From contig JBMTYG010000156.1 in the NCBI GenBank assembly GCA_049454295.1, forward strand, positions 1 to 6,156: DNA of 6,156 bases. Direction: 5' to 3'. This document shows, one piece after another, positions 1-5,769 of the stretch (within the stretch, counting starts at the first letter, position 1; each line of letters opens with the position of its first letter). The notes beneath the pieces are model-generated. The model had not been told where the DNA came from and ran no database searches. It worked only from the letters and a program-made list of their open reading frames with translations. The translations under genes were made by a program, and so were the position numbers. This DNA comes from UBA7803 sp049454295 (lineage in GTDB: Bacteria; Pseudomonadota; Gammaproteobacteria; Pseudomonadales; Azotimanducaceae).

Positions 1-10
1 GGCCGAAAAT

Positions 11-36
11 GGAGGCGGGGGGGAGAGGGGGGACAC
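11..36 (+). other. G-rich tract joined to GGGGACAC, in the gene-poor tail 1-220
   Basis: The plus strand holds GGAGG, then runs of seven G (17-23) and six G (27-32), leading directly into ACAC (33-36). The run spacing could support a two-layer G-quadruplex on the plus strand. On the minus strand the same stretch reads GTGTCCCC followed by a pyrimidine-rich block. From memory, GTGTCCCC-type cores occur in repeats near REP-associated transposases, but only the edge is visible and no transposase is seen. The rest of 1-220 holds no gene I can support. Confidence 0.35.
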
Positions 37-143
37 CATAAAACTATTTCGAACCGGTGTTGGTGGATTTGAGGACTCGGCAGGTTCAGTGGCTTGATCA
101 CTGGTTACTCTGGCGTAGTCTTCCTGTGGAAGATGCGGAAATG

Positions 144-160
144 GCTCGCTGGCTGCGAGC
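144..160 (-). terminator. Small hairpin after the cytochrome-type gene, weak terminator candidate
   Basis: GCTCGC (144-149) and GCGAGC (155-160) form a perfect six-base-pair stem with a five-base loop, about 60 bases after the TGA of the last gene. On the minus strand it is followed only by CATTTCC, so the T-run needed for an intrinsic terminator is poor. It is the only hairpin of note found in this tail. Confidence 0.3.
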
Positions 161-220
161 TGGGGTTGCATTCTTTTCAGTCAGGCTGATTCTGCGATGT
201 CATGTGTGTGAACCGGCGTT

Positions 221-3157
221 TCAGCGATCAGCTCGTGTATGGCGAAATGGGTAGCTCGTCGCGATCGCGGTGATGATTTGGTGCAGGCGGAAGTCGGAAT
301 CACGAGCGGTCTCTTCGATCTGTTGAATCGTCGGTTGATCGTAGATCTCGAGCGCGCGACAGAGGGCATAGCTCAACAGATGCTCGATGAAGCCGCGAGT
401 GAATTCGTGAGGGGACTCCTGCAGCAGTCGCTTGAACTCGGCAGGGCCGTTGAAGGAGTGGTTGTTCCATTCGCTGTGCGTGTCAACGGGCTGACCTCCG
501 TCCTGAGTTCGCGCAACGCCGATGGGATCGAAGGCTTCCATTGCGAAGCCGGGCGGGTCGATGCGGATATGGCACGAATAGCAGGAGGCATTGTTGCGAT
601 GCGATTCAAACTTCTGCCGGGTGCTCTGAATCGCGGCAGCCTGCTTCGTGTCGTTCTCGATGGTGAAGGCGACTTTTGGTTCGGTTGGCGGGCGATTGAA
701 GATCGTTTCCAGAATCCATGCGCCGCGTTTCACGGGGCTTGTGCGGAATGGCAATGAGGTAATCGTCAGCGGGCCGGACATTGTCAGGAAGCCGCCGCGT
801 GAAATGTCCTTCAAAGGCACTCGCTGCCAGTGGTTGTTGGCGTTTCTGTCAGCGGTCCTGAGTTCGCGATTCGATTGGCCGTTGACCGGTACTGAGGGCG
901 AGGAATCAGGAGCGGAAAGGTCGAGGCCGTAAACTTTTGCCAATCGCGGGTTGAGCCATGTGTAATCGGCGGCGATGAATTCGAGTACGCTGCGGTTTTC
1001 GATCAAGGCTGTCTCGAACAACAGCAACGCTTCGACCAGCTGAGCGCCATGCAACGTGTCCTTGCCCTGAGGTCCCGAATAGAATGACTTGAAGAGTTCG
1101 GGATCGGGCTTTGCGGTGTAGAGCTGATCGAGTCGCAACCATTGCACGGCGAACGACTCACTCAACTCGCACGCTCGAGGGTCGCGGAGCATGCGACGAA
1201 TCTGCGATTCAAGCGTCTTTGTCTCCTGCAATCGACCGGCCTTTGCTGCGGTCAGCAGTTCATCGTCGGGAGTGCTCGACCAGAGGAAATAGCTCAGACG
1301 GTTAGCGAGTTCGTAATCGTCAAGTGGCCGCACATCTCCATCTTCGGGACGATCTTCTTCGCTCAGAAACAGGAAGCTCGGCGACGCCAGCACAGCCTGC
1401 ACCGCAAGTCGCATTGCATCAGCTTCAGACTGACCGCCGGTGATTGAGGACTGGAACAGCGATTGATACCGGGCTTGTTCGTCAGGGCGAGCGGGACGTC
1501 GCAGTGCTCGCTCAACGAACTGAGCGAGCCGTTCGAGTGGGGGGCGTTTTGATGCCGCCGGAGCTGGTCCGGGTTTCTCGCTCAGCAGGTTTGTCTTCTC
1601 TGACGGATCAGCAGCCTGCGGCGGCGCGGCGTTCGGGAACGGCTTGCCGGTTGTGATGAAACCGAGATCGTCGAGCAGCACGTAATCGCCACTGAAACGC
1701 GAGCCATCGACGAGCACAGACCTGATCGACTCGCCGGGAACGGCCGCAAAGGTGAAGACTGTTGTCCCTGTCGCACCTTCAGCGATGTCAGCGCGAAGTT
1801 CAGTTTCGGTGCCATCGCTGCAGCGAGCTGTCAGAGTTACGTTGCCCGATTGTCGCTCTCGGCCGAGCACGCAAACGGCCAGTCGAGACACCGCTTCGTC
1901 CTCGTCGCCGTCCTTGATTGCGAACGAGAGCTCAAACCGCTTCTCGCCCTTGTTTCTGCCGGTGAAGAGCAGCGAGCCGGATGTCTCTTCAGCGGTTCCG
2001 AACGGAGCGAACCACAGGTCCTGATCGGGATTGACCAACAACGTTTTGGAACCGGCATTGCCGAAGGGGACTCGCAGGACCGCGCCCTTGCCCGCAAGTG
2101 TTGTGTTGGCGATCGACTTCGCGACATCCATCACTCCGCCACGACCCTCCTGAAAGGCGTCGGCCACTTCTTCGCGAAATCGCTGCACAACGTTGTCCGC
2201 GCCGCCGGCCACTTTCGGCAACGACCTCGCTTCCGGAGCGAACTCGGCCACGACCGGCGACTGCAGCACGCGGATCGACTTTGCACCGGGTGCGGTGAGC
2301 GGTGTCGGACGAAACTCGAGCCCCAATAACTCGGCGAACACTCTGCTGCGCTGCGGAAGTTCCTGATGATTCACGATCGCTCCGGCCATCGCGACGTACT
2401 GCTCCAGCGACAGTGGCGAGACATTCATCATCTCACCGCGATTGCGAAATCCATGCTCGGCCCGACCGTCCGCAGGCAGCCCGTGCTGCGGCAACAGCAC
2501 CGGATATTTCGTCCCGTACTCGCGCAGCCGAATCTCGACCGCATCCCCCATTCGCCCCGCCGTCAGTGCCGTGCGCCAGTAAGTCCTGTCGGCCAGCGGC
2601 AGCCGTTCCGAAAACATGAAAACGTCGGTCTCAAGTTCCAGCAAATCGCGAACGGTGTTGTTGTATTCGAGTCGCGTGAGTCGCCGGATCACCGGTTTAC
2701 CGGGATCGCGTGCGTTGAGTGTCGGATTGGGCCTTGCTGCAACTTCGCTGATCCAATCGAGCAGGCGTTGCCGCTCTTTCTCCGACGGCAGCGGATCGTG
2801 CTTTGGCGGTGGCATCTGTCGCGATTCGAGCTTGTTGAAGACCTCTTTCCACACAGCCCTCTCGCGCAGCACATCGGCGTCGGATGTGAACTGAGCCAGA
2901 TTTACTCCACCCTCCGGCTGGTCGGCGTTGTGATGACAGTCGAAGCAAAACGTTTTCAACAGTGGCTGTATGTCTTTGCTGAATTCGTCGCCGAATGATC
3001 GCGCGGTGACAATCAGCGTCAGCATCGCCACAAGCAGCAGCGTTCGCTTTTTATTCTGCATCCGACGGACCGCTGAATCATCCGTGGCCAGGTGAGGTTT
3101 AACAGGCACGAATGACATTGTGGTACCACGAATGAAAGCACGTGGAGTGTTGGTCAT
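221..3157 (-). CDS. Planctomycete cytochrome c-type protein (PSCyt1-DUF1587-DUF1595-DUF1592-DUF1588-DUF1585)
   Basis: The product has 978 residues. A hydrophobic signal segment (about 36-54, after MQNKKRT) is followed by a cytochrome-like domain with haem motif CFDCH (Cys71, Cys74, His75) and RQMPPP, where Met115 may be the sixth ligand. Then come DUF1587 (about 157-260, IRRLTRLEYNNTVRDLL), a beta-rich insert (about 355-505, ending DDLGF), a Pro/Ala linker (505-540), DUF1595 (540-600, RALRRPARPDE), DUF1592 (610-745, YELANRLSYFLWSSTPDDEL), DUF1588 (785-885, TSPVKRGAWILE, with a second haem motif CYSCH at 859-863) and DUF1585 (about 900-970). Proteins of this layout are exported and thought to be redox proteins; the reaction is unknown. 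Start choice is open: ATG 3157 has the Shine-Dalgarno sequence and ATGA overlap, but ATG 3061 (946 residues) gives a normal signal peptide and drops 32 residues, many encoded by inverted-repeat copy B. The stop is TGA at 221-223. Confidence 0.93.
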   Translation of the reverse strand: MTNTPRAFIRGTTMSFVPVKPHLATDDSAVRRMQNKKRTLLLVAMLTLIVTARSFGDEFSKDIQPLLKTFCFDCHHNADQPEGGVNLAQFTSDADVLRERAVWKEVFNKLESRQMPPPKHDPLPSEKERQRLLDWISEVAARPNPTLNARDPGKPVIRRLTRLEYNNTVRDLLELETDVFMFSERLPLADRTYWRTALTAGRMGDAVEIRLREYGTKYPVLLPQHGLPADGRAEHGFRNRGEMMNVSPLSLEQYVAMAGAIVNHQELPQRSRVFAELLGLEFRPTPLTAPGAKSIRVLQSPVVAEFAPEARSLPKVAGGADNVVQRFREEVADAFQEGRGGVMDVAKSIANTTLAGKGAVLRVPFGNAGSKTLLVNPDQDLWFAPFGTAEETSGSLLFTGRNKGEKRFELSFAIKDGDEDEAVSRLAVCVLGRERQSGNVTLTARCSDGTETELRADIAEGATGTTVFTFAAVPGESIRSVLVDGSRFSGDYVLLDDLGFITTGKPFPNAAPPQAADPSEKTNLLSEKPGPAPAASKRPPLERLAQFVERALRRPARPDEQARYQSLFQSSITGGQSEADAMRLAVQAVLASPSFLFLSEEDRPEDGDVRPLDDYELANRLSYFLWSSTPDDELLTAAKAGRLQETKTLESQIRRMLRDPRACELSESFAVQWLRLDQLYTAKPDPELFKSFYSGPQGKDTLHGAQLVEALLLFETALIENRSVLEFIAADYTWLNPRLAKVYGLDLSAPDSSPSVPVNGQSNRELRTADRNANNHWQRVPLKDISRGGFLTMSGPLTITSLPFRTSPVKRGAWILETIFNRPPTEPKVAFTIENDTKQAAAIQSTRQKFESHRNNASCYSCHIRIDPPGFAMEAFDPIGVARTQDGGQPVDTHSEWNNHSFNGPAEFKRLLQESPHEFTRGFIEHLLSYALCRALEIYDQPTIQQIEETARDSDFRLHQIITAIATSYPFRHTRADR
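3059..3129 (-). repeat. Inverted repeat, copy B, diverged, ending on an in-frame ATG of the cytochrome-type gene
   Basis: On the minus strand this element aligns with copy A in the same orientation. The first 23 bases (3129-3107) match at 19 positions and the last 29 bases (3087-3059) at 22 positions; the middle (19 versus 20 bases) is unrelated. Its own arms still pair partly, for example GGACCGC...ATCATCCGTGG (3067-3087) with CACGAATGACAT...GTGGTACCAC (3107-3129). The segment 3120-3129, GTGGTACCAC, is a perfect 10-base palindrome. As in copy A, the downstream end is an ATG (3061-3059) that precedes a signal peptide. Here the repeat lies within a frame that starts further upstream at 3157, so it may be translated. 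Confidence 0.7.
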
Positions 3158-4680
3158 CGGCTTTTGCTCCCTGATGTCGGCAGGTCCCGAACAGCGCGGC
3201 CGATTGCCCTGAGATTCGGCAGACGCATTTCCTGGTACTCACGGCAGACGACGATGCCCTCGGCTCCGGCTTCGAACGCCTTCGTCGCAGCGGCGGCGAG
3301 AACGTCGGGCTGGCTGGGGTGTGCGAGTGGCGGGGCATTGGGGCGATGGAATGGGATGTCGAAACCGATGCCCGGGTAGACGAGCGTCCTGCCACCGACA
3401 CTGTCCACACATCGCTTCGTTTCGCGATAGACGTAGTCCGGCGAGAAACTTCCGCTCAGCATTTCCTGAAACGCCGGTTCCTGCTGCGGGTCGAGTCCAA
3501 AAACCGCGTAGTACAGATCGAGCGATTGAGTCTGCGATAGATCGGACAGGATCGACTTGCTGAACTCGGCAAGCATCCAGCGATTCACTCGCGGCGCGGC
3601 GATGTCGTGGTAGACCACCGGCTTGAGGAAGTTCATCGACTCGGCCATCTCAGAGTAGCTGACGGCGGCTCGATAGAAGATGTCCCATGACGACTGTTGA
3701 TGGTCGATATGGCGACCAACCAATGCAGCGGGTTTTACCGACTTGATGCTCCTTACCAGCGCCCCGAGCGACTCTTCCAGTGACAACGCCCACTCGCGTT
3801 CCCACGCCAGTACCTCAGGGTGTCGCATCAGCAGTCGGAGGAATGTCACGAGGGCTCCATCGGCCGGTCGACTGGCCCCGCGACGCATGGCCTGAATCCA
3901 TTCGTTGATTGCCGCGTAACCGGTTCGCAGACGACGTTCGCTGATCTCCCTGTCTTTCATTCGCAGTTGACAATGCCGACAAAAACAGGACGGCGATTCA
4001 CCGGCTTGTATCAATCGGTAAAGCGGTCCCGTGCGTTCGGCACCCAGCATGAAGCCTTCGAGAGGGTTCTGTCGAAAGGTGTCGGCGACGGTTACCTGCC
4101 AGAATGAGCGGTAGTCCGGGTTGTTCCAGCAGGCGTTCGTCCCGGGCTTGCCATCGAGACTGACCGTCAGGACCTGCGAAAAGTTCTGAATAAGTTCCGC
4201 GCCGTGCCTGCCACGTGGTTCGAGAATCCGGCCCAACAGCTTCATGCCCCGTTTGTGGCATTGCGGTGCAAGTTCCGCGAAGAGGTCTTTCCCCGCAAAT
4301 TCCACATCGGCCGCATCAATGGCATGCCTCAGCAACTGCCCGTCGAATTCCCCGGGTACGTGGCGCGCCCAGACTCGCCGATACCGCCTTAATTTCGGGT
4401 CGATGGGCGTGAAACCAGGATGGTCATGGGCGAGGACTTCCGCGGGCATCTGCTGATCGGACGCGTAGAGATGCGAATAAACGAACAGCGCGTTGATGCT
4501 CGCCGTCTCCTGCAGCAGATCAAGGACGCGTTCGATCCCTTCGTCATAAAAACTGAAGGGATGAATCTGCACTCCGATAAACGGAAGCTTTCGGGCCGCT
4601 GGTTCGCTGGCTTGCGTTGTACTGCAGGCGGTCGCGGTCACGGCTCCGAGTGCGGTTGACAGAAAATTACGTCGGTCCAT
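3154..4680 (-). CDS. Exported TIM-barrel, glycosidase-like protein with Tat-type signal
   Basis: From ATG 4680 the product is 508 residues and opens with MDRRNFLSTALGAVTATAC, a twin-arginine-type signal (RRNFL). It may be cut after TTQA, or lipidated at the Cys of TATAC, though that lipobox is weak. The mature part starts with a beta strand, FIGVQIHPFSF, and shows the alternating strand/helix pattern of (beta/alpha)8 glycosidase-like proteins. GFMLGAERTGPL around residues 209-220 contains Glu215, placed like a strand-4 acid/base Glu. It is followed by CFCRHC (Cys232, Cys234, Cys237), a candidate metal-binding cluster. The C-terminal GAEGIVVCREYQEMRLPNL resembles the last barrel strand and helix. 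I do not recognise a named family. The gene follows the SGNH-like gene by 54 bases, and its stop overlaps the next frame by four bases (ATGA). Hydrolysis of a glycan is inferred from fold-like features only; a non-catalytic sugar-binding barrel is possible. Confidence 0.8.
   Translation of the reverse strand: MDRRNFLSTALGAVTATACSTTQASEPAARKLPFIGVQIHPFSFYDEGIERVLDLLQETASINALFVYSHLYASDQQMPAEVLAHDHPGFTPIDPKLRRYRRVWARHVPGEFDGQLLRHAIDAADVEFAGKDLFAELAPQCHKRGMKLLGRILEPRGRHGAELIQNFSQVLTVSLDGKPGTNACWNNPDYRSFWQVTVADTFRQNPLEGFMLGAERTGPLYRLIQAGESPSCFCRHCQLRMKDREISERRLRTGYAAINEWIQAMRRGASRPADGALVTFLRLLMRHPEVLAWEREWALSLEESLGALVRSIKSVKPAALVGRHIDHQQSSWDIFYRAAVSYSEMAESMNFLKPVVYHDIAAPRVNRWMLAEFSKSILSDLSQTQSLDLYYAVFGLDPQQEPAFQEMLSGSFSPDYVYRETKRCVDSVGGRTLVYPGIGFDIPFHRPNAPPLAHPSQPDVLAAAATKAFEAGAEGIVVCREYQEMRLPNLRAIGRAVRDLPTSGSKSR
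3167..3172 (-). promoter_or_regulatory. Shine-Dalgarno AGGGAG for the upstream start of the cytochrome-type gene
   Basis: On the minus strand AGGGAG lies within the last codons of the Tat-signal gene, nine bases before ATG 3157, the start that overlaps its stop codon (ATGA, 3157-3154). The spacing equals that of the other clear Shine-Dalgarno sequence in the window. It favours translation-coupled initiation at 3157 over the in-frame ATG 3061, which has no comparable sequence. Confidence 0.55.
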
Positions 4681-4689
4681 GCTGGATGT

Positions 4690-4693
4690 CTCC
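4690..4693 (-). promoter_or_regulatory. Shine-Dalgarno GGAG for the Tat-signal gene
   Basis: On the minus strand GGAG stands nine bases before ATG 4680. It supports this start over a TTG at 4731, which would add 17 residues ahead of the twin-arginine signal. Confidence 0.6.
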
Positions 4694-4734
4694 GGCAAAG
4701 GTGCTGAGGCAGAGCCGTGTCTGGCGTTCAACGC

Positions 4735-5682
4735 TTACCTGGTGAGTTGCTGATGGATCTCCTGCCACGTCTCCCACGCGACGGACTCGAGGTAATTCGC
4801 CGTGGATTCATCGAGTGAAAACTGCGTGACAGCGGACATGTTGCGGCGCATCCATCCGGGCATGCGAGCCTGGTATTCGTCCGGTTTGAACGCCGCGATG
4901 CGAGCCACTTCTTCGGCCCTCTCAGCATCACTGTCAGGCTTGCCCAGCGCATGCGGCCACACGGGGTATGTTCGAGGCAAGTGACCGATGGGCGACTGGT
5001 GCGTCAGCGCCGCGAAGAAGCACGCCAGATTCAGGAAATGACCGAGATCACCTGGATGTGCGCTGTCTTTGGGATGCTGCAGCGCGAGGTCCGGCTTTTC
5101 GCGATACACCCGAGCCCACGCGGTTGAACACGGTGCAAAATAGCGAATCCTTTGCGCCGTGGCCATTTCCAGAATGCGGCGGCGACCTTCTGCGTCACGA
5201 TCCGATCGGCCCCAACCCATCTCGTAAAAGATCGGCTCGCCACCCGCTGCTCGCACGGCGTCACAGTATTTCGTGATCGCCTGCGCATGGGCGCTGCCAG
5301 TGCCAGTTGGATCGGTGTCACCCGTGATGAAGCGACTGACGACCTGCAGCACGACGAATCGCGGTCGCTCATCGCGCAGCTTGTCGAGAAATGTCTGCCC
5401 GGACTTCACGCCGTATTCGTATCTGTTGAACCCCGGCTCCATGTAGACCCGAATGTCGCTCCCGCTGCGGCCCACAATCTCCGGCAGCACTCGAGCCTTC
5501 CGTGCACCCGCCAGCCTGCCATCAACAACCCGCGCCACCTCACGCGGCATGTCGTTCCAGTACGTCGAACTGCTTCCGGCAAAGAGCAACGTCACGGCCT
5601 GCGGTTCATCGGCCGCGGCACTGACGCAGGAAAACAACACGAAGAGCAGCAGCAAACTCGTTCGCACACATCCTGTTCTCAT
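4735..5682 (-). CDS. Secreted SGNH/GDSL-like hydrolase (putative carbohydrate esterase)
   Basis: This 315-residue protein starts with a Sec-type signal peptide (MRTGCVRT, then SLLLLFVLFSCVSAAA), probably cut near AAA-DEP; LFSC could be an imperfect lipobox. Right after it, LLFAGSSSTYWND resembles SGNH block I, with Ser38 as candidate nucleophile in place of the usual GDS. KDSAHPGDLGHFLN resembles block V, with Asp206 and His209 as the remaining catalytic pair. The block III Gly-x-Asn-Asp is not obvious; VVLQVVSRF lies near where it would be, so the oxyanion residues may differ. SGNH enzymes hydrolyse esters, including acetyl groups on polysaccharides; the substrate here is unknown. The frame is open back to a GTG at 5751, but that extension is encoded by the inverted repeat, lacks a Shine-Dalgarno sequence and would bury the signal peptide, so I prefer ATG 5682. 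The gene ends 54 bases before the next one. It could instead be a non-catalytic SGNH-fold protein. Confidence 0.82.
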   Translation of the reverse strand: MRTGCVRTSLLLLFVLFSCVSAAADEPQAVTLLFAGSSSTYWNDMPREVARVVDGRLAGARKARVLPEIVGRSGSDIRVYMEPGFNRYEYGVKSGQTFLDKLRDERPRFVVLQVVSRFITGDTDPTGTGSAHAQAITKYCDAVRAAGGEPIFYEMGWGRSDRDAEGRRRILEMATAQRIRYFAPCSTAWARVYREKPDLALQHPKDSAHPGDLGHFLNLACFFAALTHQSPIGHLPRTYPVWPHALGKPDSDAERAEEVARIAAFKPDEYQARMPGWMRRNMSAVTQFSLDESTANYLESVAWETWQEIHQQLTR

Positions 5683-5751
5683 TCGTGGGACCGCCATGTC
5701 ATCCGTGGTCATTCGAAATTCGCAGGCCCACGGATGACAAAGTGGTCCCAC
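5680..5751 (-). repeat. Inverted repeat, copy A, ending on the start codon of the SGNH-like gene
   Basis: The arms 5685-5708 and 5728-5751 are inverted copies matching at 21 of 24 positions. The inner stem is 12 perfect base pairs (5697-5708 with 5728-5739). The outer stem is 8 perfect base pairs (5685-5692 with 5744-5751). A four-base internal bulge separates them and the loop is 19 bases. On the minus strand the element runs from GTGGGACCAC to CCCACGAATG, whose final ATG (5682-5680) is the preferred start of the next gene. No T-run follows the hairpin on either strand, so it is not a canonical terminator. A diverged copy in the same orientation lies at 3059-3129. It may be a REP/MITE-like sequence or a leader structure affecting translation; the sequence alone does not decide. 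Confidence 0.85.
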
Positions 5752-5769
5752 AGAAAAAACAGACGATCC

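Noticed and set aside
87..103. Inverted pair CAGTG/CACTG
   Set aside because: A five-base stem with a seven-base loop is common by chance and has no accompanying signal.
51..220. Near-identical 11-mers GAACCGGTGTT (51-61) and GAACCGGCGTT (210-220) as borders of an inserted segment
   Set aside because: The match is short, one base differs, and the segment between shows no inverted ends or gene, so chance is the simpler reading.
57..254. A 65-codon plus-strand frame in the tail
   Set aside because: It starts at a TTG with no Shine-Dalgarno sequence, runs into the 3' end of the cytochrome-type gene and resembles no known protein.
239..757. A 172-codon plus-strand open frame
   Set aside because: It is antisense to the well-conserved DUF1588/DUF1585 part, so coding constraint on the other strand explains it.
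2366..2998. A 210-codon plus-strand open frame
   Set aside because: It is antisense to the first haem and DUF1587 regions of the cytochrome-type gene and has no signal, motif or plausible composition.
5685..5759. Hairpin plus A6/T6 run as an intrinsic terminator
   Set aside because: The T-run on the minus strand (5759-5754) comes before the hairpin, and on the plus strand the run after the hairpin is A, so the order is wrong for termination in either direction.
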